Source: Xanthoparmelia taractica (lineage: Eukaryota; Ascomycota; Lecanoromycetes; Lecanorales; Parmeliaceae). From it: a stretch of DNA of 64,000 bases. Made by a program: the position numbers and the translations under genes. Positions 1 to 11,445 of the stretch are shown piece by piece. The number at the start of each line of letters is the position of its first letter. Position 1 is the stretch's first letter. A model generated the notes under the pieces. It searched no databases. It was not told the DNA's origin and saw only the letters and a program-made list of their open reading frames with translations. The DNA is taken from positions 1 to 64,000 of the forward strand of contig JANQBS010000018.1 in the NCBI GenBank assembly GCA_033085395.1. Direction: 5' to 3'.

Positions 1-73
<73 letters not shown>
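1..73. repeat. Poly-C homopolymer run
   Basis: The first 73 bases are uninterrupted C. This is not the fungal telomere repeat CCCTAA. The simplest explanation is that the window starts at a contig end, where homopolymer reads (for example dark-cycle poly-G reads) were assembled; a real C-tract cannot be excluded from sequence alone. Confidence 0.95.
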
Positions 74-74
<1 letters not shown>

Positions 75-377
75 CAAAGTTGAAAGGGAAAAGGTAGATA
101 GGTAGGCTGGTAGGCTGCGTTGATTCGGAATCACGTTCAAAGAGATACCTACGGCGAGCTGATTGTATATCCTGTCCTTCCTTGCACGAGGGGAAAACGA
201 GGAGGTTATAGTATGCTTATACGAAGTTGAGGTAGTTCAAGCAAGCAACTGCGATACAGGAATATCGCTAACACCCGGTTGCAATCATCGACGGACATGA
301 TTCATTATAGAATGCGAATAAGAAACGATCTTTTGCTCCATAGAACACCCGACGCTGATTGGCAGGGTATATAGCTC
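74..377. other. Non-coding stretch downstream of the RdRP gene
   Basis: No supported coding region. It holds the 3' flank of the minus-strand polymerase gene and short TAGGTAGG-like tandem motifs near 90-118. Confidence 0.6.
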
Positions 378-3300
378 TCAAAGCAAGACGTCCACCCCCT
401 GCAACTTCTGCACCTCTTTCAAGCACACGGCAGCGGCGATCCACACAAAGCTGACCAAAGTCCCCACCTTCTTCCTCGCCCTAACCGTATTGCACGCAAC
501 GTACAAGCACGCAATAGATCTCTCGAGAGCTTCGGCTCTGCTATTATCTCCATCTCCATCACCACGTGTGATGCAGAGGACTGTGTATTCCACGTCGCGA
601 TCATGCTTCTCTTTCATCGTTTTGGAGAACTCGCGCTGGCGCTTGCTCTGGACGCCGTTCTTGCCGAGGATGTTACCGGAGAAGACTTCGATTTCCGAGA
701 TGAAGTGGGTAGGGTGGGCGGAGTACTGGAACATATTGTCGACGAGGTTGTCTTCGTAGCTGGAGATTTGTCAGTTCAAGTCGCTGCTGCTGCAGTGGTG
801 GTGCAGCTGCAAGGGAACGCGACTTACTTATCTCTGACGTCCTTAGCCCAGGCCAAGTGATGCTGCCATTGGATCAAGGCCGTCTTGTCACGGACGTAGT
901 TCCACACCGCGCCCGCAAGACTACGGGTCTTACCCGGATTGAAGCTAGGCGTCCTGGACTGTTCTTGGATGGCCTCGAAGAACTTATGCTCGTCGATTGC
1001 GCGGTACAGCTTCCCGAGGACGTTGTGGCTTTCGTAGTACCGTAACTTCGGCGGACCGTAACTCGCTACCTCGTTGAGCTCATCGTCCTCGTCTGAAGGA
1101 GTCGACAAGTCCGCCTCCTCAAAATTGACAGTCTTCTCCACTAGGACTCGCGGGCCGGGGGCTTGAAAATCTGGACGAGCCTTGGGGTAGTTTGGCAGTT
1201 CAGAGAAATTGACCTGTAAAGGTCAGTACGGCATCTGGGGAGACTCCGTTTCACCTGTTGCAGGAATACATACTGGAATACCGGTCTTCGAAAAGTCTAC
1301 TGCAGTGGAGTGCATACCAGCAAGTTCGATACATATTGGGTCAAATGTCCCTAGGGGCAATTGGTCTGCCAGGATCTGGTGTAGAGTAGCAATCAGTCCA
1401 AGATTGTCGTTCTCCATGAACTGAATAAAGAATTCGGTCATGTCCGACCTCTCCACTGTCCTGCCTATATCAATTGGCGTAGCTGTGGGATAGTCTGCTG
1501 GCTGTGAGATTTCCTTAGGGTATAGAGTGTCGTCGTATATAATGTTGTACAGGTCACCGTCCAAATCTCCTCCGCTAAGCTTTGAAGGCAAGTCTCGCTG
1601 GCCATGGCTGCTAAAGGCTACCACGTTGTGGAGTGCCCGCAGTGGGTTATCTGCTGGAACATCGACTGCCGTCACACACTGTACATCACCTGGGTGTAGC
1701 GCAGGAGACCTCGTGATGATGACATTGCCGGTGAGGAGCTTGGGTCCTGCTTCGTTATGTGTGTAGCAGTATATCTCGTTTTCTTGTAAGAACCCGCTCT
1801 CATCCATGATTCCTAGGTATCTCATCAGTCACACACGTCACATCCGCCAAAATAGTACGAACCATATAGCGTTACACCTTTCTCGACTCGAATGCGAGAT
1901 CTGTGTTTCAGCTCACGCAGCTGCACTAGAACTGCTAGCTCAACAGTGTTGCGCAGAAAGTCATCGTCGGTGAAGGAGAGCCCAATTGCCCACAGCTTGC
2001 GAATCAGCCAGGGGGTTCGGGCTGGTTTTCCGATCAAATTTCTGTCTAGGAAGCTCGCAGCATTGATAGGAGATACGGTGGTTATCCTAAGCCTCTCGAC
2101 CGCATCCGCCTGAAGGTTGAGAAAAGCTTCATCCGGAACATTCAGATCTTCGAGTATCTTGATGAGTTGGCGATTCAAGAACATGGGCAAGGGCTTGAAG
2201 GCGGCGCCACAGATCTCAATGTCTGAAGCCGTTGTTCCTCCAAACTTTATCATAGAAGGCCTTAGGCAGAGAGCGGAACCTTGAAGTCTAGGATCATGAG
2301 AGATGACGCCCTTGGCTCCTAAGAAACGTGAATACAGGTCATTTTTTAAAGAGAAGACGAATAGTTCCACCCACACTTACCCATGAAGCGAATCTGAAAG
2401 ATTGTGGGTTTCAGTCCCCGTGCCTGAGGGTATTCACGCCAAATCTTCTCGAGTACTTCGGTAGAGCATGTGCCAACTCCATCACTGAATGTTCGGCCAT
2501 TTCGCTCGATATCAGGCATGCTTTTGAACGCTTCTGAGGGAATGTGCACAGAGCTGAAGGTCTGAGAGAAAGCTTGTCCGATTCGAGCTGCACACTTCGC
2601 AGGCGATCTGATCATTCTAAAGTCACCAAGGTCTTTAATGACAGCTGGTGCGTGTGTTAAGGAGCCATTGAGCGTAAAAGGTGCCATATACCAGCACGTC
2701 TGGGACCGGAGTGACGAATGGGAGAATCCAAGGAACTGCAAAGATGAGACGATAGCACTATATCCTCAACAACAACTTACGTACCTCGAATCCGCGGCCA
2801 GCAATATTGATCGTCCGTTGCAGTACCTGCTTGAATCGTCCCTGGTAGATCGCCTCACCAGAAGTTCGCCGATCAAGTCGAAGGGGTTCTCCATCCTCGT
2901 CTAAGAATGATACCGAAAGAAAATAGTTCGGAAAGTTGGAGTACTTGCGGAGGACCCGATTCTTTACCTCCGGATCTGGACCATAGAGATAAACACCAGT
3001 CGGGGTTACCATCGCTTTATGGACGGACGCGATATGGTCGTATTGGTCTGCTATATCAGGCACGTAGGTTTCCCCCCGAATTATGGACGCTTGATTCTCT
3101 ACTAGCATCTGTGTCAACGTATCCAGACTGAGATCCGAGGCCTCAGTGGCTGGTCCGGCGAAAGGAATTTGGCCATGCAGAGCGCGTACAGACTGGGTGA
3201 CAACCGTGACGTCTCGCTCTCTGACATGGCTGGCCACCACGGCTAGCAGTTTGACTACCTTTGCTGGACCCAAGTAGCCATTTTGAGCCAGCTTCTGCAT

Positions 3301-4338
3301 TTGAAATTTCAAATCGAAGGGTAGACTGCTGAATCTTGAGCCAGTCAGTGCAGAATTGAGGGCGGTCATTTGAGCGGCGAAAGGCATCGCCATGGCTTCA
3401 GAGGTGTCCCATGAAAAGCTGGACGGTATTTCTGGGAAACGCCTCAGCGCTCGTACACCTGCAATATCAGCGGCGTTTGAGAGGATGATCCTGTAGCAAA
3501 GACAACTTGAAACCACCATCTCGTGTTCTTTGCTAAGTGCAGTGGTCCGCTTCCTTGTAAAGTCCTGACTACCCTTGCGGATAGCCAACTTCTTTAGTGC
3601 ATCTTCGAGGGCTTGAGAGTGCATGTTCTCGAAGAGTTTTGGTGCCTCTGAGAGCGAGAAGATAATAGACGGGTTGGCGTTGGAGCCTATGGTTATGGAC
3701 TGAACACTGCTGTAAGGGAACTCAATCTGCTGGTGTGGCAAGTTAGGGGTTTGTTGCCAAAGTCTGATGAACAAGCTGCGAGGACCGAAGATTATTCGCC
3801 CTTTCTTTCGCTCTTGCGAATAAGTGACAAAGGTAAGGTGATCGCCGACGTAATCCCACTGGCCGCACTTGAGTGAGCCAATGTCGAAGGCACGTCGATT
3901 GTTGCCAGTTTGGCGGGTTGCATCCGCTCTCCCAGGGACGATCTTCGGCTTCTTAGACTGGCTTGCAGCATACCGATCACTTTCTTCCTTTTTCAAGCTG
4001 CGCAAAAGGAACTCTTCAGGTTTGTTTTTGCTGACGCTGCAATTGATTGGCCGGCCCATATGGAAAAGTTTCATAGGTACAGAGGCGAATCCTCTTGGAC
4101 CTGGCTCGGTCTGGCCATGCAAATTCATGAATTGTTGAGCCTTGTTGATATCTAGGATTGTGATGGTGGCCATCCCTCGGGCCTTCAGTTTTTGGCAATA
4201 GTAAGTCTTGATGCCGAGTTTGTCGAGGACATTGCGGAAATATTTATCGACCTGCTTTTCAGTGACCTGCTCATGGAGATTGCGTACAATGACCTCCATG
4301 ATGACAGCAAAGGGAAAAGAGGAGATGAAAGACTCCAA
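378..4338 (-). CDS. RNA-dependent RNA polymerase (eukaryotic RNA-silencing type)
   Basis: Cellular RNA-dependent RNA polymerase that converts single-stranded RNA to double-stranded RNA for Dicer in quelling-type silencing. The model is six exons: 4338-2785, 2735-2381, 2318-1863, 1812-1274, 1213-828 and 759-378, with introns of 49, 62, 50, 60 and 68 bp; all phases close to give 1,223 aa, within the family's usual size. An RRM-like domain lies at about residues 13-90. The core contains the motif KCAARIGQAFS, then GAKGV and RPSMIKF, GIMDESG, and the catalytic motif LSGGDLDGDLYN with the metal-binding DLDGD at about residues 871-875. A second in-frame ATG lies 13 codons downstream and could be the true start. 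The fungal clade (QDE-1, SAD-1 or RRP-3 type) cannot be decided here. No stop or frameshift is seen, so the gene looks functional. Confidence 0.95.
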
Positions 4339-4965
4339 ATCTGGAGACAGAAGTCAAGTAGACGAATGATTATGTCTCCTTTCCTGTGGGGTGAGTACAC
4401 AGGTGATGTTGGAACCGCGTTGTAGAATGAGACAGAATGAGAAGTAAGGAGGGGTGCTGACAGCTCGGCTAATTACATTAGAACATTTGGGAGAGTATGT
4501 GGGGCAGCCTATGAGAGCAATAACACGCCGTCAAGCCATGTCTGCTTGACCATGCTACTGTTGTAGCTACAGTAGCATGAGGTGAATGATGGATTAGAAG
4601 TTATGAAGCCTCAGAAGCTTTTCGTGCCGCTAGTACGGCGCTAGTCAGTATCATACCTCTGTTGCTCCCTTGATTTAAGTCACCAAGTGATGGTCGTGCT
4701 GAGTAACGTCTTGTTTCTCTAGCAGCAAAGGCCGTAATTAGTTCATATATACAGATACAAAATGGACTTTGATAATTTGGAGAAGACAAGGAAGCGATCG
4801 AGAAGGACTGGGAAAGCTGGGTCAACACTGGGCATGAATGAAGATAGCAACCCCCAGATGTGCTATCAATCATATGCATCATATATGAAAACGTCTTTCT
4901 ACTCCGTGACCGTTAATTAGAGTCGTCAACAGGTCATCTTACGCTGCACTCTTCACCAACCTCCT
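4339..4965. other. Intergenic, promoter side of the RdRP gene
   Basis: No supported gene. It should contain the polymerase promoter (high-coordinate side of 4338) and the 3' flank of the next minus-strand gene, which is farther upstream. Confidence 0.5.
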
Positions 4966-5667
4966 TTACCACCTTCCACCTCCTCCGCCATAGTTGCTGC
5001 CACCATACTGACTACCTCCACCGTGGCTACCATGATGCTGGTGATGCCCACCACCGTGAGATCCACCTCCTCCCCACTTGTTCTTCGCTGCATCCTCCAA
5101 CTTGCTCCCTGCAATTGCTCCGCCAATCATACCCAAGAAACTATGTCCTCCCCCCCATTGCTTGCCGGCATAACGACCAGCTACTCCACCACCAATGGCA
5201 CCCAGAAGACCCCGCTCGCCTTCTTCGCCCGGGGGTGCATTGGGGTCGTAGGGAGCATTGGGGTCACGACCTTCTTGCCCGTAACCCTGCTGTTGTTGCT
5301 GGTATCCCTCCTGGCCATATTGCGGTGTGGAACTGTAACGTGGGTCTTGGGGCGGAGGATTACCGCTAGAAGAATTGTGAGTGGCAGGACCGGGATAGGG
5401 AGGGGATAAGACTTACTAGTATGCACCCTGGCCTTGGGGGTTACTGGCGTCGTACTGGCCGTATTGGCCACCTTGCTGCCCGTGCTGAAAGCCTCCGTGT
5501 TGGGGAGGACCGAATGAATTCGTTCTCTGTGGTGGACCGTAGCCTTGAGGAGCTTCGCCGTATTGTGGTTGTTGAGGTGGATATCCTTGGTGGCTGTAGC
5601 CCTGAGGTGGGCCCTGTGGAGGATAACCCTGGGCGTAGTTTGGAGGATATTGGTATGGGTCTGACAT
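4966..5667 (-). CDS. Glycine-zipper protein with a Tyr/Pro/Gln-rich N-terminus
   Basis: Two exons (5667-5417 and 5365-4966) around a 51-bp intron give 216 aa. The N-terminal half is a low-complexity YPPQ/QGYGPPQ-type region, followed by an acidic DPNAPYDPNAPPGEEGERG segment. The C-terminal half carries two GxxxG-rich stretches, GLLGAIGGGVAGRYAGKQ and FLGMIGGAIAGSKLED, which match the glycine-zipper 2TM arrangement, then a Gly/His tail ending in GGGGGRW. The family is common in ascomycetes and poorly characterised; the zipper may insert in or associate with membranes, and the YPQ-rich part could phase separate. Those roles are inference. The start ATG is the first in frame after the upstream stop and is followed by the conserved MSDPYQYPP. 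Confidence 0.85.
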
Positions 5668-7836
5668 GATTATCTGGACAGGGAATGGTTTCGTTCTATC
5701 AAAGTATAGTAGATGGTATTCTGGTTGTTCGATGAGTGGGAGGTAGAGATGAGGATGCTGCAACGTAGATGTATTTATTGCAGAGAGAATGGACCCCGCG
5801 CGATGACATTTAACGGAGCTAGGTGGGGCAGTGTTCGCCTTCGCTACTACTGTACATCATGCACCGTGGCTCAATGTCTGTGGCGCAGCCCCTTTCGACG
5901 TAAGCTCACTTTCTTATAAGACCGAGATTCTGCTATTTTCAGCATGACTCTGAGACTCGGGATGCCTCAAATCCTAGCATCAAAGGTCTTGAGTGTCACT
6001 GCGTCCATCTGCTTCTTATATACAGATGGCGATAGTGGCTCTGCCGAAATATTATATTACCTTGGGATTGAGAAGCCAATTGTCAAACATCATTGTTACT
6101 CCCAACCAGAGGCTCCCATATTACCAGATGCACTGTTATGGAACCGGGATTGAGAATCGCGCTTGTGGTGTTGGGTGTGGTTGATATATCCTTCTCCTTG
6201 TCTCTCATCTCCATGCCATTCATGTCAGGCAGCATTTCTCCTGTTGTTTGATAGGGGAAAACAGAGGAAAGATAGACATATATGGCAGTGGGTCAACAAC
6301 GAAGCACCGTAGGAATGCACTCGATCTCAACAAAGATGGGATAAGAGATGGTACCCTCTGTCTATGGCAAACGAAAGAGCAGTAGGTAGAGTAGATCCTT
6401 AATACTGTTGTACTCGTAAGATACATAACTACCCACTCTACCTTCTCTAGCTGCTTCAAAGACATTGAACAGGTCTAACCACTACAATTACGAACTTGTA
6501 CGTCAATCTGCATTCTGTCACTATCCTGAGAGACACGCCGAATATCCAAGGACAGTTTGATGATTACGGGGACAGCAGCGTAGGAGCACCTTCGTGAGTA
6601 GTCTCGGTGTACTTTATATCTCCGACTCCGGAGTCATATTTTCCCAAAGCTCAAGCCCAAAGAGATACTTCGTACCTCCCCGCCACCACCGCCGGAAACG
6701 TCAGCCCGAAAGAGCAAGGCACATGTGATAGGCTTGAGAAGGATTATCATTCCGAAAGGGAAGAGCATCCAGTGGAAAAAGTACCCAGAACGGTGCCAAA
6801 GTTCCGAGTATCGGTAGCACCTTGATCGTCTTTCTTTGTTCGTCGCATCTGTGACTCGCATCGAAGGGAAGCTCTCGGCTGGTATAGTCTGGCTCGTCCG
6901 GTCTCGAGCAGTACCAGAACCTTTTTCAGAGTCTGTTACTATGAATTATGATGGAATGTAGAAACGTGACAGGATGCCCAGAGTATTTAGTTATCGACTT
7001 GGATCGTAACATACTTGTAGCCGATTGTTATTAGGTATGAATTAAGATTAATGGTGTCATGCAGGGGGGCCTTATCCTTCTGGCGCTTTTGAAGTACTTG
7101 TATAGTACTTCGTACCTGAAGCTTCGTAGGCAAGGGCTTGAAGAAAGTTAGCCGCCTGTCAATGCTGGTGAATGGTGATGCGTTGCCTCTGAACCAATCG
7201 ACGGACCGGATCGCGTGTTGTAAAGTGTGGCGCGTAGATTCTTCTCTTCCTTCTAACCGTTCGAGGCGTTTCATATCTGTCTCGCATCTCTTCACTTTCC
7301 TTCTTTTCTTTGGTCTTCACAAAAGAACAACCTTCTTTAGGGCTATCCTTTTCAATGTACAAAGAGATGACATGACAGCTGCATTGACGCCCTGGTGAAT
7401 TGTTATTTGATCAATTCGGTCACCGATTTTGACATTTGCGCATTGACTGCGCCTGCCTTCTTGACTTGCACTTTTGTACGTCAGAGCATCTTCAACTTGA
7501 GAACGAAAACTCTATGCCCACTTCTCATTGTGGTCTCAAGGCACACATAAACACTCCTTTCGTCCCCAATCACCTTCTTTTAGTCGTGGCTTCGATGCAT
7601 TGGTGCAATTGTTAGCGGCTCTTTTGCTCTCCGATTGGCAGATAAACAACCGGCTGCTCCGTGCTACGGACCTCTCCTCTCCCTTACAACAGCTACAGCA
7701 TCTTTCAAAACAAATAAGCAAAGCCGTTCTCCAGTTCTCCTCTAATATCTCGGTCAATCAAGGCAAGTCTAGGGGCCGAAGCCAGCTCTGCGCACACTGG
7801 ATCTCGCAGCCTCCAGACGTCCCACAACACGCAACT
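5668..7836. other. Long intergenic region (about 2.2 kb)
   Basis: No ORF here looks protein-like; the open frames are short and lack conserved motifs. It separates divergent genes and so holds the promoter of the glycine-zipper gene and that of the surface protein. The sequence AGTACTTCGTACCT occurs near 7105, a motif that recurs in other intergenic parts of this window. An open frame in phase with the next gene extends back to 7528 but its predicted peptide has no signal sequence, so it is more likely leader. Confidence 0.5.
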
Positions 7837-8682
7837 ATGCGCGTCTCAACAGACACCTTGTTCCCCACCGCGCTGGTCCTGATTTACTTTCTTCGAGCCA
7901 TCTCCGCTCAAGCCACCTCCGCCCTCACTCTTACAACTTTCCAACCAATCAACGGCTTCAGCGTGGCCTGCACAAAGGCCTACAACACTCCCCTTACAGA
8001 CTGCTCCAATTCTGACTTCTCGGGGCAAGGCTGCTCGGCAAAATGCATTGGCTTCCTCGATAGTCTGACAGACCTATTGACTTCAACTTGCGTCGGCACA
8101 AGCGCATCTCCGAACACTCTAATAGGGCTATTCTTTATTGGGAAAGGTGCCGAAACTCTTTGCTCGAATGCAGGGGGAACGTCATCCTCGAGCGGTGACG
8201 GGAATGGGTATGCACAGGGAGGAGGGCAGACTGGGGCGCCTATTGTTCAGTCTGTGGTGATAGAAGCGAGCACATTGAGTACGAGTACTACCAGTACCAG
8301 CTCAACCATCCCCTCGATCACCCTAGCCGCTGCTACGTCTTCCACCACGACAACTGTTCCGAACTCCGTCACTCCTGAACCTACGACTACGAGTATTGCG
8401 GTGGTCGGGATTACGGTGACGCCGCAGTCGCCTTCGGATGCTTCAACGAGCGTTGTGGTGGTCGGGACCACAGTGACGCCCGAGTCACCGTCGGATGCTT
8501 CAACGAGCTCGTCGAACACGAAGAGCTCCACCTCGAGTTCCAGCACGTCGACAACTACGAGTAATGGCAACGGTGGAGGGACGCCACTGGATATAGAATC
8601 TTGGGCATGCCGGGATGCAGCAGTGAGTCTGTGGCTCTTTGCTCTAATCACAGGATCGGCTGGTGTGATTTGGCTACTGTGA
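7837..8682 (+). CDS. Secreted, probably GPI-anchored Ser/Thr-rich surface protein
   Basis: 281 aa from the internal ATG at 7837. I chose it because MRVSTDTLFPTALVLIYFL begins a classic signal peptide (cleavage near ISAQA), whereas the longer frame from 7528 starts without one. The mature N-terminal domain (about residues 28-125) has regularly spaced Cys residues (VACTKAY, DCSNSDF, GCSAKC, STCVG, TLCSN) and probably folds by disulfides. A long Ser/Thr-rich stalk follows, likely O-glycosylated, containing two near-identical copies of a 17-residue unit (see the repeat entry). The C-terminus ends in a hydrophobic segment, SLWLFALITGSAGVIWLL, with no charged tail, as expected for GPI attachment. 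It is presumably a cell-wall or plasma-membrane protein; no enzymatic domain is recognisable. Confidence 0.8.
   Translation: MRVSTDTLFPTALVLIYFLRAISAQATSALTLTTFQPINGFSVACTKAYNTPLTDCSNSDFSGQGCSAKCIGFLDSLTDLLTSTCVGTSASPNTLIGLFFIGKGAETLCSNAGGTSSSSGDGNGYAQGGGQTGAPIVQSVVIEASTLSTSTTSTSSTIPSITLAAATSSTTTTVPNSVTPEPTTTSIAVVGITVTPQSPSDASTSVVVVGTTVTPESPSDASTSSSNTKSSTSSSSTSTTTSNGNGGGTPLDIESWACRDAAVSLWLFALITGSAGVIWLL
8401..8508 (+). repeat. Tandem 51-bp coding repeat (two copies)
   Basis: Copies at 8401-8451 and 8458-8508 encode VVGITVTPQSPSDASTS and VVGTTVTPESPSDASTS. The nucleotide copies differ at few, partly silent sites, pointing to a fairly recent duplication in the Ser/Thr stalk of the surface protein. 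Confidence 0.85.
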
Positions 8683-9714
8683 GACGTTTGAATGGAGTGA
8701 TGGATGCGAGAGAGCTTTTTTTTTTTACAGGAGAGATACTTGCATGTACAGAGCGAGCTTGCGGAGCGATGATACATACCTGAGCGGCGATTGATATTCT
8801 CGGATTCGAGGTTAATCAGATAGCATTTTGAGCGTGGCGTTATTATGTGGAGCCTTGTAATGCAGATGATCGATGACACTTTACTGTTACCCCTCAGACG
8901 AAGTATGTCTTCTTCATGACCACCTACTCTACTTCGTACCTTATGTACTTTTAAGTACCTACCTACCTTAAGTTTTTCACCTTAACCTGGAGTTTTAAGG
9001 CTATTTTAGATTTGAAACAGTACGGAATAAGTATGTGTCCGTGACGAGTAAGAAATGCATTTGTACAAACAAGAGTGGTTGTATTTTTCGAGCATTCATA
9101 CCTAAGGTACCTAGTGGTAAAATATGACAATGCATCTTACCTAGTACATAAACAGTATAATTTTATGCAACAGATGCCTGATTTTATGCTTGAACGCCTT
9201 TTGCTCGGGAAGGAGCCGCATGCCACTTTGCCCGTTCTACAGGGCTGACGGGCTTGGCTTGGCTTACCTTACAGTCTGAAATTGGTCTCTCTCATAAGCT
9301 GTGCTATACTCCTCAACCACTCATCACTCACCACGCCCACCACTCTGCCTCACTCCAACAACAATAGCACACTCACCAGCCAACACCTCGCAGACTTGCC
9401 CATCTAAGACGTTGCTGTTTGATCTGAGCAATTACAGCAACCATTGCAGCGCTGCCGCCATCCTTATCCTCGTACTGCAAGCCCAACCTTCCAATATTAG
9501 GCGCCCACATCCACCTCTGGCTTGGCGTGAACAGTTTTGTATCACGCCCATTGCGAGCTCCCATATTCGGACTGCCAAGTCTGACTATTCGCTACTATCA
9601 GACTTCAGAAGAACCTTCTGAGCTCTGGGCCGAACAGCCGGCACCGCTCTAGACTCGGCAAACATTTTGACGCCTGCCATGACATAGACTCCCCCCTCGG
9701 CAACCTGTGATAAG
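8683..9714. other. Intergenic region
   Basis: No supported gene. It contains the recurring GTAC/ACCTACCTA-type motifs (8935-8975 and 9105-9118) and CT-rich tracts just upstream of STE50 that fit a fungal promoter and leader. Confidence 0.5.
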
Positions 9715-11445
9715 ATGGCCATACCGCCAACTTATCATGACTCCGATGCCGACGATGAATATGAGAGGAGCGTTATGACCTCTCCCCTCCTTGCTACCGA
9801 CGATGATGCCTCTCCTACCGACTCTGACCCTCCCTCTACCGAACCCACCCCTACCACTTTCGGCCATAACATAGACTTGGGAAAGCTATCGCCTGGGAAT
9901 ACAATCGTCGGATGGACAACGGAGCAATGTGCAGATTACATTTCCAGCCTGGGGCTGCCACAATATTGTGATAAGTTCATAGGTAGGAATCGATCAAGCG
10001 CCGATTCTGAAACAGAGCTAATGGGCGTGGTTCATCCAGAGAATGAGATTGTTGGTGAAGCGCTGATAGCCTTACGGCATGAAGAGCTGAAGGAAATGGC
10101 AATCATTAGCGTTGGGCATAGACTTACCATCCTCAAGGGCGTTTACGATGTAAAGATCAAGCAAGATATCCCAATAGATTCAGATCATTGGATTCCGCCA
10201 TGTAAGCTTCTTCCTTTACCCTTCCTCCCGGCATATCTGACGCCCTGTGTAGCCGCCGACGCTATGGCCCAAGATCAGACCGCTACCAGAGATGATATCT
10301 CGCGCATAATAAAGTCGATCGAAATCCGCGATCACCGCATACAAGCTGCCGAAGCTGAGTTGCGGAAGATCACCGACGAATACCGACGACTACGAGACGA
10401 GCTTCTACCCATCTTCAGGATCGTAAAAGACCAGTCCCAACCCCTACCTTACCACCCCAACGACAACCATAGTCCGAACCATCATGAGGATGGAATGTCA
10501 CCAATGGTATCACAGCTGCCACCAGAGCAGAAGATTGGCAGCAGCTTATCCCGCAAGTTCTCCACCAAACGACTGTTCCTCGGCGGCACGCCGAAGAGCA
10601 GTTCCCCGACCCACATACCCCAGTCTATACCCGAAGGTCGTCAGGCTGATACGTCACTCGATCCTTCTGCAGCCGCCGTCGCAGCTTCGAACCATCTCAC
10701 TACCACCGCGTTGGGAGGATCTCAAGCCTCTACGTCACCATCGCAAGCAAATATACCCTCACCCACATCTCCAAACACCTACGCAAACCAACCCACCCTC
10801 CACCAACGCACGTACCGCGACCAACAACCCTCCAACGGCGGCTCTCGAACCATCTATTCTCACGCCGAAGACCCGCAAGGCTACTCATCCTCTGTATCCA
10901 CATTCGTTTCTGATCGCGACCGCGACCGTAGCAACCCTACGCCTACTCCAGGCAGCCAGCGCAACCGTGGTCCACCTCCTGAGCAATACCAGCAATCCCA
11001 ACAATCCCAACAACTGAGACAACAACAGATGCAAGACGAACCATCTTCCTCCGGCGGCAACAACGTCAACATTTTCAAATCCTTCCGTGTCAGCATGGAA
11101 GACCCTTGCGAGAGGGTCCTTCCAGCAGCTCTCAAGAAATACAACATCAACCACGACTGGAAGAATTACGCCCTTTACATCGTTTACGGTGATCAAGAGC
11201 GGTGTTTGGGGCTACGGGAGAAACCGCTCATACTGTTCAAGCAATTGGATAAGGAGGGAAAGAAGCCAATGTTCATGCTTAGACGGCATGCGGCACCGTT
11301 GGAAGGACACAGTGGACCGACAGGCAGCGGAGGTGGGCAAGGAGTGGGCATGGGAGGAGGTGGAGGAGGGGGATATGATGCCGGAGGATTGGGTAATGGG
11401 AGAGGCCATCAAAGTAGCATCCAGCTGCCTGGAGGGGTCTTATGA
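9715..11445 (+). CDS. ste50: STE50-like MAPK pathway adaptor (SAM + RA domains)
   Basis: Adaptor that links Cdc42/Ras-type GTPases to the MAPKKK Ste11 in pheromone, filamentation and osmostress signalling. Three exons: 9715-9982, 10040-10201 and 10253-11445 (540 aa). Both introns (57 and 51 bp) are multiples of three, so the frame reads through them, but they have good GT...AG signals and their translation breaks the domain. An N-terminal SAM domain (from VGWTTEQCADYISSLGL, about residues 65-135) carries the HEELKEM and GHRLTILKGVY motifs. A short helical segment and a disordered Ser/Pro/Gln-rich linker follow. A C-terminal Ras-association domain (about 409-492) runs from NIFKSFRVSMEDPCERVL to KPMFMLRRHA, followed by a Gly-rich tail. 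Length and domain order match filamentous-fungal Ste50. Confidence 0.93.
   Translation: MAIPPTYHDSDADDEYERSVMTSPLLATDDDASPTDSDPPSTEPTPTTFGHNIDLGKLSPGNTIVGWTTEQCADYISSLGLPQYCDKFIGRNRSSADSETELMGVVHPENEIVGEALIALRHEELKEMAIISVGHRLTILKGVYDVKIKQDIPIDSDHWIPPCKLLPLPFLPAYLTPCVAADAMAQDQTATRDDISRIIKSIEIRDHRIQAAEAELRKITDEYRRLRDELLPIFRIVKDQSQPLPYHPNDNHSPNHHEDGMSPMVSQLPPEQKIGSSLSRKFSTKRLFLGGTPKSSSPTHIPQSIPEGRQADTSLDPSAAAVAASNHLTTTALGGSQASTSPSQANIPSPTSPNTYANQPTLHQRTYRDQQPSNGGSRTIYSHAEDPQGYSSSVSTFVSDRDRDRSNPTPTPGSQRNRGPPPEQYQQSQQSQQLRQQQMQDEPSSSGGNNVNIFKSFRVSMEDPCERVLPAALKKYNINHDWKNYALYIVYGDQERCLGLREKPLILFKQLDKEGKKPMFMLRRHAAPLEGHSGPTGSGGGQGVGMGGGGGGGYDAGGLGNGRGHQSSIQLPGGVL

Noticed and set aside
1..73. Telomere
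   Set aside because: The run is pure C and lacks the CCCTAA unit of fungal telomeres.
8247..8879. Minus-strand open frame of 210 codons
   Set aside because: Antisense to the Ser/Thr repeat stalk; Val/Glu-rich peptide is the reverse complement of ACN/TCN repeats.
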